NCBI GenBank assembly: GCA_944472135.2
Contig: OX235267.1
Location: 18,521,452 to 18,585,451, forward strand
Direction: 5' to 3'
Length of the DNA stretch: 64,000 bases
Origin: Trichobilharzia regenti
Taxonomy: Eukaryota > Platyhelminthes > Trematoda > Strigeidida > Schistosomatidae
The translations under genes and the position numbers were made by a program. Of the stretch, positions 1 through 56,514 are shown one piece after another; positions within the stretch are counted from its first letter, which is position 1, and each line of letters opens with the position of its first letter. Under the pieces are notes generated by a model. It saw nothing but the letters and a program-made list of their open reading frames with translations, ran no database searches and was not told the DNA's origin.

Positions 1-1340
1 TTCAGTGCACTACAGTCATGAATTTCACTGGTGATAATAGGCAGTTTTGTCTTAGTGCTATGTTCATTTCAAAGGCATCTCTGATCCTTCTTTTGTGAAT
101 CCCTTTTCATGTGAGTTCATCAGATAGCTAATGAATGAGGATGACCAACTCTTGAGGCACTTCGTAGTAGTGGAGCAGTTTCTAATCAATTAGCGGTCAA
201 CATTGTTCATAGTCGCTGAGGGTGGGGTCGAGATTCGACTGCTATTCTATGCTCCACTGGATGATGGCATATACCATCGTACTTTGATCCGTTCATGACC
301 TACTTTTTCTAGATCTGTCTTGTGGTGGCTGGAGTTTTGCACCTACGGTATCTGTTTTTTTGTCTCTCCAGGTTTCTGTTGCTTAATATTTTGCTTGGTG
401 TGGACAGGGGCGTAATTCTGCTCCATTCCTTGCAGGGGAATACGCCAGCCCTTTGAAATGCAGAGTCTTCTAAATATTTTAAACATAAATATCCGAATGT
501 TTGACAGACGATTTGATCATGTTAAGTGTAAGGTGATGCTCTGGGAGTGAAATACATTAATTTCTAGTGTTAATTAAGGGAATCAAATTTTAGGGCGTGT
601 TACTTTTTCGCTTCTCAGGGAAGTAGCATCAGACCAAATAGGCTGATGTCTAATGCAATCTCAGCACATATTGAAAAGTTTTGTGGGCATTTGTCAGCTT
701 ATACAATTTTGGCTTAGTAGGTGTGATGTCCGGCTGTCGACCAAAGTACGTGTTTGCTGCACAGCAACAGTTAGCCTCGTCCTTTTTTGTGACTGTTGGA
801 TGTAGCCATTGAAATTGGAAGACATTGAATTAATGGCTGTTTTTGATCATGATGTGTAGATTTGAGGTTAGAATTCGGATGTTAGGTAGGGAGATAAAGT
901 CCACTGATAAGGTTATGAGACTTCATCCACCAAAGTGGCTACGGCATGTGTTACGGATGCGTAGGCATAGACTACCTTGACGATCAATGTTAGCTAACAT
1001 AAGATCAGGTTGGAAAAAGCCAGGTGTGCCCTAACCAAAATATGGCGTTAATCTGAGACATTCAGAGAGGTTTAGTCCACCTGTTTGGGTTTCTTAGGAT
1101 TCTTATAACCATTGACTGGAAGCAACAGATGATATGGCTCAAAATCGTTCTCAGTGGTGTAGATGCATCCACTGTTTATCATCTACCATGTCAATTAAAC
1201 CCTGTTTACTTTCTCGCTCACATGTCTGTTTATCATCATTCTTTTGAGTCTTATTTTTTCCTCTTATTTGTCTTCCTCTGAATGCTACATGGAGTGAAGT
1301 AACTCGAACTTCAGAACTTCTGTAAAACGTCCTGTGTTGA
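1..1340 (+). mobile_element. decayed LINE copy (same family as 62.4-63.75 kb)
   Basis: Old, heavily mutated copy of the non-LTR retrotransposon seen intact-like at 62409-63750. Matching blocks occur in the same order: 'gaaatgcagagtcttctaaa' near 457 (cf. 62788), 'tcgaccaaag' near 738 (cf. 63072), 'atgtgttacg' near 948 (cf. 63303), and 'atggctcaaaatcgttctca' near 1133 (cf. 63512), then the shared tail near 1290-1335. No open frame survives. The first ~400 bp match less clearly and may hold another repeat. Confidence 0.65.
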
Positions 1341-1399
1341 AACTTATCAGTGAGCCATTATAATCTAAATGTTGGTTTGCTGGGATCTGATTTTTTTCT

Positions 1400-1500
1400 G
1401 GATTTCATCATTAACTGACACAGGTTAGAGAACCACCTGAAGACTTGGGAGAACTAGACGGCTGTTTCGTCCTAGTTCGGGACTCTCCACAGCAAATTTT
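1400..1500 (-). mobile_element. SINE-A fragment with hammerhead remnant
   Basis: Minus-strand 3' part of the hammerhead-bearing tRNA-type SINE (SINE-A in this annotation). It has the stem-II block GTCC...GGAC with loop, then GAAACAGC, followed by the family's 3' block around 'ttagagaacca'. The CUGANGA core is altered, so cleavage is unlikely. Confidence 0.5.
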
Positions 1501-1583
1501 GAAGAATATTAGAACTTATAATGCATCAGAATTCACTTTTATTTAGATTAATACACCCACCCTTTTAACCACTTGTTGTACAC

Positions 1584-1841
1584 TTGAATGTTAGATCGCT
1601 TTTCTTTCAAGTAGGTAGAGAGATATGCAAAAGATGCTGTGGAAAAATTACATATGCAATAATTCTAAGGCTATTCGCCAAATATGGCCAAAACATATCA
1701 TATACAATGTATTACAGTGAAGATATACTTTACAAAAGTGAAATGCAAACGAATATAAGTGAAACCACGACGCCCAAAACAACGACAACGATAACGACGA
1801 GAGAGAGAGAAGAAGGAAAAAGAAGAGATGACAATCTATGA
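1584..1841 (+). other. low-complexity open frame, not called a gene
   Basis: An 85-codon frame whose second half is simple sequence (ACAACGACAACG then a GAGAGAAGAAG run) encoding Thr/Arg/Glu repeats. No recognisable domain, splice context or promoter. The 1502-2288 interval otherwise shows nothing beyond the probable PKA-C 3' UTR on the other strand. Confidence 0.3.
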
Positions 1842-1945
1842 AATGTCAGCCTCCTACATTACATCAGTTGATTCAGTTGGCTCTTCATTATTCTATTTTT
1901 ATGGAGAGTACTGAAAGTCTGATATTGGGTCTTGTGGGTGTTTTT

Positions 1946-1951
1946 TTTATT
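1946..1951 (-). terminator. candidate poly(A) signal of PKA-C
   Basis: AATAAA on the minus strand about 340 bp past the PKA-C stop codon, in AT-rich sequence without other features. Another copy lies near 1541. Which one is used cannot be told from sequence alone. Confidence 0.3.
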
Positions 1952-2288
1952 TTAAGGATTGACAAAATTCATTAAGTCATATTGATGTACACTTGTTGAT
2001 AGAAAAATGTTTACTGCAAGTAAAAATTGGCGCACTATATGGGCATACACTTTTTTCCATGACTTACTGACAAGATAATATTAGATCTATCATATTCTTC
2101 ACTCATTGAGTTGTTTTCATTATACTGTTCTGAGGGTAATAAAAATTTGTTTAACAATTTTAGGCAGATAGAGTGAGAGAAGGTCAAAAAGTTAAATTTA
2201 ACAGAACAAAAAGAAAAGGCATATAAAACAGAACTGTGACGCTTTGTTTTGTTCTAAACTCTTCTCTTCTGTTCTTATATTTCCTAGT

Positions 2289-47087
<44,799 letters not shown>

Positions 47088-47386
47088 CTACAAAAAAGAA
47101 ATCAAAGAGTAAAGAAATAACTGAATGCAGGGAGTGTTAATTTATTATTATATTAGCTACCACGATCGATTTTAAAAATCTTTTTGTTATAAAGAGAGAA
47201 TATGTAGCTACCAAAACTTATTCTACATGTTCTGAACACGGGAAAAGCTATCTCTGAGTTTCGCCATATAGCTGATTGAACTTTCTTGATACATGTGCAA
47301 TCAATAGATGTTTCAAAGATAAGAAAAAGCCGACTACTCTGAAAAAATTCTGCGGTCCACTATACGATAATAACATCGAAAAATAC

Positions 47387-47755
47387 AACTCAAAATCACG
47401 TCAATAGTGCGGTTAGCCAGCTATACAGTCAGTCTGAGTACAAGTAGAGTGTTCCTAACAAGGTGGGAGCAGATACTCTGTCCATTGTGAATGACGCATC
47501 AACTCTTCTCAAGTCCAGTACAATGTCACAAACGACCTTCGCTCACTCAAACAAAATCACATCGTAAAACGACACATTGTCAATGTACACACAACTACAA
47601 AGAGAAGCATTGAGATTAGAGGTTATAGAAGAAGAAGAAAGATAAATAATGTGGATAAAATCAACATGTGAATTGCAAGTGTCAAGATAATTGTATACAG
47701 GTAAGGGGAAAGAGAAATATTAATTGCAGAGTTAGTTGAAACGTCTATATAAGCA
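47387..47755 (-). repeat. Repeat D, young copy in inverted orientation
   Basis: Reverse complement of 37105-37476 with about five mismatches. The pair lies 10 kb apart around PKA-C exon 3 (42640-42768) and the exon 2 side, and so could support inversion of the interval. Confidence 0.75.
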
Positions 47756-49500
47756 CGAATACTGCGAATAGTTCAACGAATATCCATATTGCCTCAATCA
47801 AACCATGTGTGACTTTTAATTTTGTCTGTTTGTATTGAAGAGTAGTCACTGAATCATAATCGTGGGTGAACCCTAATAGTCATGATTTTTCCGTAAAATA
47901 TTGGTTTGAGGAATATTTCTTGCTAGGGATTTTCGCTAATTTCGGTGTAGCTTATGACATTAACTTAGTGTAACTGGAAAGTTACCTTAAAATATTTTTA
48001 AACACATATTGAAGTCAACTTCTGTTCATCATGACTCATCAAGTAAGAATTTAGAGTGAAAACCGATGGTTTACTTAGGAAGAATAATGGCTTCAGAGTC
48101 GTTTCATAATATATGCTGAACTTTGTTTCTTAGACACGCAAATGATTAGTATTTCACCTCACTAATAAACTAGGCAAAGTGGATTTACCATTAGTCACTA
48201 CAAGTGTCAGAGTGGACGAAACATGTGTCCACTACAGGTAGCTGCTAACTGATTAGTGCTACTTATATGTACTGAAAAGACTAAAGTTATGTGCTATGAA
48301 ATTCGAAGAATGTTGCTGTTGTTTGACAAATAAACAATTAAAAATTACACATAATTAAAAAGAACCACATATTCAGATGAGTACAGGACAACAAAAATTG
48401 TTAACATAAATGAAAAAATAATCCAAAAAGCCATGAGTTATGGACACATAATCTCAGGGTTTGAAGTCTTACAGTATCTCCTACTGTTATTTTTTTCAAT
48501 CAGATTTACTATAATAACATTTAAAATCCAGTGCAGACAGTTTTATAGTAGCCTATACATATTATCACTACCTTGAACTCCGTCGTTCTATATTTACCTG
48601 TGACTTGTAGCTCAACTTTTATGATGAATTCAAGAACATGTCTAGACGGAGTAACCATTTTAGCACCTGGTAATCCGAGTAAAATCACTTGGTAAATCTG
48701 CATAATTGTCGAGTGTTGGGCTGCAGAGACCCATCTGATTTCAAGTGACATCAGTTAGAAAACCCGTTGGCCATCTGTTCTCGTAACCTCGGGGTCCTGG
48801 GTTTGAGTATTATGTCATGGATATATACTGTCCAGAAGTTAGAAAGTAAGATGACCCTGTTATTTAGTACTCTGAAGTTTCGAGATGTTTTTAAACTCAA
48901 ATCAGTTCATGATCCAACTTCAAAAAAATATATGATATTAAAAGGAAATGAGACAGAAATTTTTCATAATTTATTGTCGAACATAAAGGTGTTTTCACAT
49001 CATTTTATGAAAATATACATACAGTATGCCTTCGAGTTTTGAGTCATTCACTCTGAAAGCAACACACTTTATTAAACATTGATTTGTGGTTTATTCCTAA
49101 ATACGTTGGCATTTTTGTATCATGATGGGGTTAGTCATATTGGACATTTTGAGACGGACCTCAGTATGACTCACCCACAAATTGAGTTCACATGAAAAAC
49201 AAAAAAAGGCAATACTTTTTTTCTTTATGTCCTGTTAGCAAAGAGGCAAGGCTGAGTACTTAACTGGGTATTTGCCGGAAAAAATCATAGGTTGACCAAT
49301 ACGTCCATTTCCAGTCATTTATTCCTCATGTATGCAAATGTAATCTTATCAGTACCCTAATGTTTCGTGCTAGAAGAATCTGAACGAACGAAGCTCGTTA
49401 CGATGAAATAAGGAAAACAGAAAACGTGTTAAATGAGAACGAAAATCCAGAAATATTTGCTAAATTCTTCGTGGTGAGAACAGACTGATGCAAATGCTTG
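47756..49500. other. upstream of PKA-C exon 2, no gene recognised
   Basis: This interval should hold, or lead towards, PKA-C exon 1. I found no convincing Met-Gly exon with a donor. A hammerhead remnant (GGACGAAACATGTGTCC) is at ~48214-48231 without its CUGANGA half, and a SINE-A remnant lies at ~48745-48830 ('gacatcagttagaaaac', 'ggtcctgggtttgag'). Confidence 0.35.
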
Positions 49501-49520
49501 CAAGCTGTGCAGAAGATGCA

Positions 49521-49534
49521 TTTATATATATATG

Positions 49535-49591
<57 letters not shown>
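49521..49591. repeat. (TA)n microsatellite, ~70 bp
   Basis: Near-perfect TA run interrupted by two G/C bases near its left end. Confidence 0.95.
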
Positions 49592-49594
<3 letters not shown>

Positions 49595-49744
49595 TTTACA
49601 GTTCAAAGGAGACACAGACACTGAATTACTGTCAACTCCAAAAAATAATAGCTTAAACATTTTTCGCCGCAACACTTTGTCTAAAATTAACCACTTTTTG
49701 TATAATTCCACTGCGGTTGAAGGATAAGCTACTGACTCTTACAG

Positions 49745-50380
49745 CCTCAATGTGCATTTATAAATTTAACTGTTCTTGTGGAGACAGTTACATAAATAGA
49801 ACAGATCAGAAAGTCCACCATCTTGAGGACTGTCCAATGTAACTAAGAACATGAATCCTAGAGTCAGTATGTAGTTCCATATTGGCACACCTAGTGGATA
49901 AAAATTCATCTTTTACAATTCTATACAAGGTGCCACCCCAATTCTCTAGGCTGGTACATCTTCGCTTACTAAGCTTAGCTTAGATGATCGCTATAAAACA
50001 TTTCCAGCGCAGTCTGTATTCAGAAAAAGTTTGTCCAATCTCTATCCCTCTCTTGGCCTCCACCACCAACCTAGAATAGTTAACTCGCGCAGTGCCACTG
50101 GATAACTGCAAATATTATTATTACTGCTAACTTTATTATCAGTTTCATACTTAGCTATAATTGCATATTTTAATCTTTGTTTCACATTTTATTATTATTT
50201 TCCTGCTTTCATTCTCCTCGATTATATTTGGTTTTATTTATATATGACTGATCTCTTATTACGTAATTTTTAAGCCTGATGAGAATTTACAAAAAATTCG
50301 TGTTCCAAAATTATCTTAATGGGAATTTTCACTCTGTATATGTATATGGCATAGGATTTATATTCCTTTCCCATTGCTTC
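49745..50380 (+). mobile_element. decayed Penelope-like element 3' end
   Basis: Broken frames give KFNCSCGDSYINRTDQK (GIY-YIG, with Gly changed in YIG), then SILAHLVDKNSSFTILYKVP and later residues like those at 60830-61050. The tail near 50276-50307 ('gcctgatgagaatttacaaa') parallels the tail motif at 61245. Confidence 0.65.
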
Positions 50381-50734
50381 AGTTCATCAATGATAAATTG
50401 AATGTGGAAATCGGAAGTTAAGTGCACCTCGGGATACATTATTCAACTGAAAATTGATAATATAATAGTGGTTTTGTACACAAATACATAATATTTCGAG
50501 TCATCAAATATAACATTGTATTCAGTTGTTGGTAGAGGAAACCAAGGTACATTGTTGTGGAGTCAGCCACCTTGTTATTAATTGATGCGTCAGGCAGAAA
50601 GTCTCTACGTATGTGAGCAGGAGCTGCATTCTCAGGACCTGTGGAGATAGATAAGCTGCTGCTGTGGCAGTTATTCCAGCTATGTTGTAGCCTATGTTTT
50701 TAAAGAATTGAATGGAACAATGCAAGAAGACTCT

Positions 50735-50945
50735 GACAACTCTCCAGAGGTTGCGCCAGGTTTGAATCTCAGCTGGCGCAGTCCTTAACTTCTCTTAGCC
50801 AGTAGTAAACCCGATAGAGAGGGAAAATTGGACGTGAGGCTAGCAGCCACATCCCGTGAAAGTAACAATACTGCTACTGAAACTTCAGAGTCGAAACGTG
50901 AAGCCCTGTGTTCCATTCGAGACACAAAAGAAGTGAAAAAATATT
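50735..50945 (+). mobile_element. SINE-C
   Basis: B-box-like 'aggtttgaatctc', internal 'cttagccagtagtaaac', 'gtgaggctagcagccacatc' and tail 'gtgaagccctgtgttccatt' plus an A-rich end. Confidence 0.6.
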
Positions 50946-52340
50946 GTTGCACCCAATAATTTTCATTCTCTGTCAGATATTAGCGAATTGTACCTGTGAC
51001 GTGACATGTATTCCTTCACATTAGTACATGAAGGAAACTGTGAACACTAATTTGACCAGGAAAATGTTAAAATTTTCAATAGCGAAAATACTATAAATAC
51101 TAGAGAATTCCAAGATGTTCGGTACTCAATCTGTCTTCACTTAACAGACATGTTGGCATAAATTCCAATTTTTAATCAGTAACAGACAAGTCAAATATCA
51201 AACAGACCAAATATGACGTCAGAAAAAACGACGGATGTCAGTACAAATTAGTACAAGTATGGGAAAGCCTGTGATGACAATCGACCTCAGTGAAAATTCC
51301 TGGAGAATTTCAGACTAAACCATTTCACAATGAAGTGAAGATACTGTTCAGAAGGAAAATTAAACCTTGGGCACAGAAACACTGAAAAAGACATACAAAC
51401 ATTCATCCTAGGCAGCTGGAGACAGCTGGCAGGATGTTGTGTTTGTTGACACTCAGCAAAAATGTTTTCCCCTCAAAGATCTGAATTTGAGGCACACAGT
51501 TTTGGAGTCAGATACGTTACCACTGTTCCAGAATTAGAATCTTGTAAGACCACAATACATACATTAGTAGGGTGCAATCACTATCACGTTCCCAATCCTA
51601 CTTTGGTACTATATATATAATTGTGCAACTACGAAAATGAAATCGTAGGAAAGAGAAAATCTTTGTTATGGTATGTTAACCAACATAATGACGTTTGAGG
51701 AAAGATAAAAAGGAATGATTAAATGAAGGCAATAAATTTCACAACTGCGTAAACTTAGTGGAATGACAGAGCAGCCTAACTCAGAAAACAACAGATGTGC
51801 CTCACTTGTGAATAATCAAGTGGTGTATAGGCTTTATTTTGAAAGCTATACTACCTAATAAAAAGAAGGGAAGTGGAGATAAAAACGTCTCCTCTTTTGT
51901 CAGTTTGTATGTATATGTGTGTAATAAGTGGATCTTTAGAGGAATTTATGTTGTGCATAAAATGTAATGTACAGTGTATATTATCAACCAGTTAGTTCAA
52001 CTACTTTGAATAATTTACACACGTGTCACCAGAGGGATAGGACAGGAAATGATAAACAGGAAAGAAAGAGGGAAATAACAAGATCATAATAAGCGTGACT
52101 AGAAGGCAGCGCAATGATATATTTGTGTTTAAATAAATAGGTAAAAATAAAATAAATTGTTTACCTTATTTTTCAAATTCTAATTTGTATTTATGTTTGC
52201 AATATGTGGTGTGCAAGGGTGCAAGAATGCAAAGATTACTTGGATGATGGTAACTGGTAGTGAAAGTCCTATTGCAGACTCTGCATCTGGATTCACATGT
52301 ATTATCAGCTGAGTTATGATCTCCACAAGGAGTGATGGGT
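50946..52340. other. upstream of PKA-C exon 2, no gene recognised
   Basis: AT-rich DNA with short open frames only and no repeat match I can place. Confidence 0.35.
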
Positions 52341-52354
52341 CCAAGTCGATCAGT

Positions 52355-52425
52355 GAGGTGGCAGGCACATCCCCATGAAGAGTCCAAAATAGGACGAAAC
52401 GTGCGTCCTGAATTCCACAGCTAGC
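52355..52425 (+). ncRNA. Sm-alpha-type hammerhead, C3 mutated
   Basis: ATGAAGA at 52375-52381 (C3 changed to A), stem II GTCC/GGAC with loop AAAATA (52382-52395), GAAA, stem III AC(GTGC)GT and cleavage base C52407, then TGAATTCCACAGCTAGCCAC. The stem III and 3' block are those of schistosome Sm-alpha repeats rather than SINE-A. The C3 change and weak stem I predict loss of cleavage. Confidence 0.55.
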
Positions 52426-53314
52426 CACCACTGACCGAGATACGTCGTGTTAACTTTCAGTTGTCAATAAGCCGCCCATACTAGGAGTTGACATACCAAC
52501 AGAAACTGGACATTTAAGTTTAGTATGATCAATCAACGGAAAGTTCAAAATAATTTTGCGTGCCAGCAGATTCACTGTTTGAATTTTGAGTTATGATTAT
52601 GTTCCGAACAACAGAAAGTAGAAGACAATTGATAGCCAGATTCCGATTGGTCCTCTGGCTGAATGCTGATATATTCACTTTAAAACCTGCAGTTGCCGAT
52701 AGTTTCATCTACAACAGGATAATTTCTTGTACTTATAAAATGTCTTGGACTGAGGTGTTTCAGTTTTCAGCCATTATCTGTCTGATATTAATATCTATTT
52801 ATTATGAACGAGTGGAATTACTCAAGTCTTGTATATCAGAATATATATAATGTTCTATGTATAAATAAACTGGTGAACATCAAGCAGAGGTAACGTCCTC
52901 ATTATAATTACAATAAAGGACACTGAGGTACATGTTTGTTTACTGATTCTGTGACTAAATTTACTCAAGCATTCGCATAAAATTTTAAATCTTATAAATA
53001 TATTTTGTCAAACTTTATAAACGGCTGGCTTTATATATTAAGTTAGTTAAGTAGAGTCTAAATTTTAGGCTGGTATCTGATAAACTGCATAAAGCAATTA
53101 AGTGTGGAATACTGAGAACAAGTGAAGCCATAATGATTCTCTTGAAACAGTCGGGATTATATTTAAGCAAGATGAAAATAAGTGTTGTCGTTACTACTAC
53201 TCTAGCCTGTTTTAGAATCTGTGTTATTTTAAACTACCTACCTGAATAGGGCCAGTCGCCAGTGAGCATCTCATTGGTATTCAAGTGATGGTTTTTAGGG
53301 ATTTGTTTGGTCTC

Positions 53315-53390
53315 AGGATTTCATCATGAGTTGACATTAGTTAGAGAACCATTGGAAAACCTGGAATTACTAGACAGCTGGACACGTACT
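53315..53390 (-). mobile_element. SINE-A 3' fragment
   Basis: Reverse tail block 'gacattagttagagaaccat' and 'tggaaaacctggaattacta', then part of the hammerhead region ('gacagctggacacg'). It abuts the plus-strand copy that follows. Confidence 0.6.
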
Positions 53391-53394
53391 TAGT

Positions 53395-53705
53395 AATCTG
53401 GGTTCAAGTGGGAAGTCGTGACCAGTAGGGTGCAGGTGGTCGTGTTTGAGGACAATTACTCGCCGAAGACATTGGCTAGCGGTTGCGCTATGTCGTGAAT
53501 TGGCAGAAGTTAGAATTCAAGGACCATTGGATCGGGTCCCAGTGGCTTAATGGTATACGAGCTCGCCTTGTAACCGGAAGGTCCTGGGTCCGAATCCGGT
53601 GGGTGCGTCCTGCTGAAGAGTCCCAAACTAGGACGAAACAGCTGTCCAGTACTCCCAGGTTTTCCAATGGTTCTCTAACTAATATCAGCTGATGGTTAAC
53701 TCCTG
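53395..53705 (+). mobile_element. SINE-A, best-preserved single copy
   Basis: Order: 'gggaagtcgtgaccagtagg', 'attggctagcggttgcgcta', 'tgaattggcagaagttagaa', tRNA-like part with A box 'cagtggcttaatgg' and B box 'gggtccgaatcc', hammerhead at 53607-53652, tail 'ttctctaactaatatcag'. Confidence 0.8.
53607..53652 (+). ncRNA. hammerhead ribozyme, core fully conserved
   Basis: Self-cleaving RNA motif. C3-U4-G5-A6-N7-G8-A9 is CTGAAGA (53613-53619). Stem II is GTCC (53620-53623) with GGAC (53631-53634) and a 7-base loop. G12-A13-A14-A15.1 is GAAA (53635-53638). Stem III is the short schistosome type AC(AGCT)GT (53638-53645). C17 is 53646, so cleavage would fall after it. Stem I pairs GTCCTG (53607-53612) with CAGTAC (53647-53652), with one mismatch. 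Position 7 is known to vary, so the A is allowed. Confidence 0.65.
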
Positions 53706-53789
53706 AAATCATCATATTGTGTAGGTTGTCGTTGCAGATCCTGATTAGAACAGTTTGGCCGCCAATTTACTTGGTGGAATTTTCGTTAT

Positions 53790-54100
53790 TGCAAGAGAGT
53801 CGTACACTATGAGATTGTATTGACGGTTATATCACGCTATTGCTGATCTTTTCTGCTTATTGATCTTCACTATAAGCGGAAGTTTTCAGCTGCTGACAAA
53901 GTTCTCCAGCTTGTTGTAAACGCTTTTTCCTGACGACTAGGCACTTTGGTATTACGTAACTCCAAAACAGAACAGTTTCGTCTGATAAACACAGTGATAT
54001 GGCATTATATACTGATGACATTTCAAGCACAGTTTTTAGCCTGTTATCCCTTTGCCAGAATTCCATTTTTTGACAAATGAAATTAATGATCATCCTTTTA
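53790..54100 (-). mobile_element. decayed RTE 3' fragment
   Basis: 'gctgatcttttctgcttatt' (cf. 'ggtgatcttttctggccggcc'), then 'ttcagctgctgacaaagttc' and 'attacgtaactccaaaac' in RTE order. Very diverged. 54101-55449 shows only a weak tRNA-like segment near 54245-54335. Confidence 0.4.
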
Positions 54101-55449
54101 GGAAACTTTTAAAATAAACATGAATTTTAGCCCTTGGTATGATTATCAGCAATAATAAATTGTTATCGAAATACCAATGGCAAATAGTATTATCACTTTG
54201 AATATGTTTTATCAGATGATATTATTGTTTTATTGTGAAGTGATGGAGCGGTTAGTAGGTGTCTCCTAAATCAGCTTTTAGTCTGCCAGACTAAGAATCG
54301 GAAGTCTCTGTTACGAATCCTGCCACACTCTAGCAACTTCCATTCATCACTTAGTATGTCAGAAACAGCCTACCAACTCGGGAATGTCTTGAATAGTATC
54401 ATCATCAATAAGGTTAGTTTTTCCTCACCCATGTATCAGTTCTCAGTTCTTGTAACACATGGAAATAAGTTACATGATTGATGACATCGTTGAATTTTTA
54501 AATTGCTCTTAAATTATTTTTTCTGTTTCATAACAAGTAGATAAAACTGCGTAGCCTTGTGAAGTGATTGTGATGATCTAATTTTCCATAAATTGAAGAT
54601 TTTAGTCTTATAGATTGTCCTGTTTATATAGATTTCTTTAGGTCCGCTTTTGCCGAAAGCATGTACGAAAGCAGCCAGAGAGACAGACAGAGTGAATCTT
54701 CAGAAGGCAGTGATATATTTTAAAGAAGATATACAATACTTTGTAGAGAAAGTTCATTCGAAACGTAATGCTGTTTGGAGAAGCAAGAGATGGTTCAATG
54801 ACTCATAGTTCGGCTGTATGCAACCTCGGGGAATTAAGCTGACTTCTAGATATCGGTATTTTTGAAACCATCTCAACTAACGAAGGGAGAATACAATGCT
54901 TGTGTTTAGAGATGGCCCTATGTAAGAAGTATGAGCACAGTACAGCGACCACGTACGGATCCCCACAAATAATCAATTGCCTGAGGTAACCTTCTACAGT
55001 CTTCGGTAGTAAAGGTAAGAAGAGAGGTTTGGTTATTCCAAATTCATACATTTCATGAATTTCTTCGACTAGAACAATTCAGGATATTATTATTCCTTGC
55101 TTAATGATAAGCATAAAAGTTACTTTCAGAAGGCGAACTCACAACAGTCAGTAACCAATTTCTGAGGCACATTATAACCTCCACCCACACAGCACCAACA
55201 AGAGTTTCATTCAAAGTCACATGAAGAATATGATCAAGTCGTATTTTGACTACGTCTGGAGCTTCATACAGCTGGAGCTCTAGAGATTCACAAAGAAAGA
55301 CCGAAACTTTGTGTTTAGAAACGTCTCATCTAACCTATTTTACTATCATATTCCTACTTCCAACTTTATTTTCATGAATTGTCGCTTTATAAACATTATG
55401 TAGTCTTAATTTTTTCTAAAACCCCGCCTAGATTACTAGCTCGGTGATT

Positions 55450-55560
55450 TTCTAGCCGGTACCAAGCCTGGATAAAGCGTTGGGGCGTGGTGCTAGCAAC
55501 TACATCCCCGTAAAACAACCAAATTGCTACAGAAACTTCAACGAATAAATATATTAAAAA
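55450..55560 (+). mobile_element. SINE-C internal fragment
   Basis: 'ttctagccggtaccaagcct', 'gggcgtggtgctagcaacta' and 'ttgctacagaaacttcaacg' follow the SINE-C body. Confidence 0.5.
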
Positions 55561-55611
55561 TTCAAAAACGTAAACAATAGCCTTATTTCTCGCTGGAATC
55601 GGGGAAGTGAA

Positions 55612-56435
55612 ATGACGCAGGCTGGTGAAAGCCTTCGGGAAGTCAGTCAGTCGATGTGCATTCTTTCGACGAAAGCAAAAAAAAGGATGGGTACGTGGAA
55701 TGTTCGTGCAATGTACGAAACTGGAAAGGCTGCACAGGTAGCAACAGAAATGAGGAGATATAGAATAGAAGTACTGAGAATCTGCGAGAGCAGATGGAAC
55801 GATGTGGTAGATGCCAACTACCAACTGGAGAGACAATAATCTATTCCGGCCACCGAGAGGACAATCACGAGCACACCGAGGGAGTGGCCATCATGATGTC
55901 ACCCAGGTTCAACTCAAAAGGAAGGAAGGTTACAATCATCCAATGCTATGCGCCTACAAACGTCTCAGAACAAGAAAAGAAGGAGGATTTCTACAGACAA
56001 CTACAAACAGTAATGGACAACGTCCCAAATGGCGATATCAAAATCTTCATGTTTGATATGAATGCGAAGCTGGGAGGAGACAACACAGGAAGAGAACTCG
56101 TCATGGGTCGTGAGGCCCTCGGTGAAATGAACGACAATGGTGAACTCTTCTCAAACTTCTGCGCCTTCAATGATTTGGTCATTGGTGGCAGTGTGTTCAA
56201 ACACAAGGATATACACAAGGCGACATGGATTTCACCAGATGGAAACACCGAAAACCAGATAGATTTCATTTCAATCTCAAAGAAGTGGAGACGGAGCCTA
56301 CTGGACACAAGGTCGAGGAGAGGAGCAGATGCGGGTTCAGACCACTATCTAGTACAAGGGACATCCAAGGTGATGCTAAAAGCCTCGAGCATAGCTGGAG
56401 ATAGAGACAATGCAAGTTCAACAATCAATTACTGA
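55612..56435 (+). pseudogene. RTE endonuclease domain, internally deleted
   Basis: First frame: GTWNVRAMYETGKAAQVATE (N-terminal catalytic Asn). Second frame from ~55794: IIYSGH, a shortened stretch, IIQCYAPTN, FMFDMNAKLGGD (normally GDFN-like), ATWISPDG and IDFISISKKW, ending GSDHYLV with the catalytic Asp-His. Known role: nick the target DNA. The frame switch near 55835 and the short gap near 55910 inactivate it. Confidence 0.8.
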
Positions 56436-56514
56436 AGGACACAACCACAAAGGACACTTTCACTGCAACTGTCAGAGCAAAGCAGGATACACTACGCGAC
56501 ATCACTGAAGAATC

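Noticed and set aside
48725..48735. Met-Gly start (ATGGGTCTCTGC) on the minus strand as PKA-C exon 1
   Set aside because: No resemblance to PKA N-termini, no phase-1 donor at the right distance, and it overlaps a SINE-A remnant.
49460..49727. Open frames on both strands around 49.5 kb, and 58393-58647
   Set aside because: Produced by (TA)n microsatellites coding for Tyr-Ile repeats.
50365..50378. ATGGGAAAGG on the minus strand as PKA-C exon 1
   Set aside because: The following codons are unlike a PKA N-terminus and no convincing donor follows about 14 codons later.
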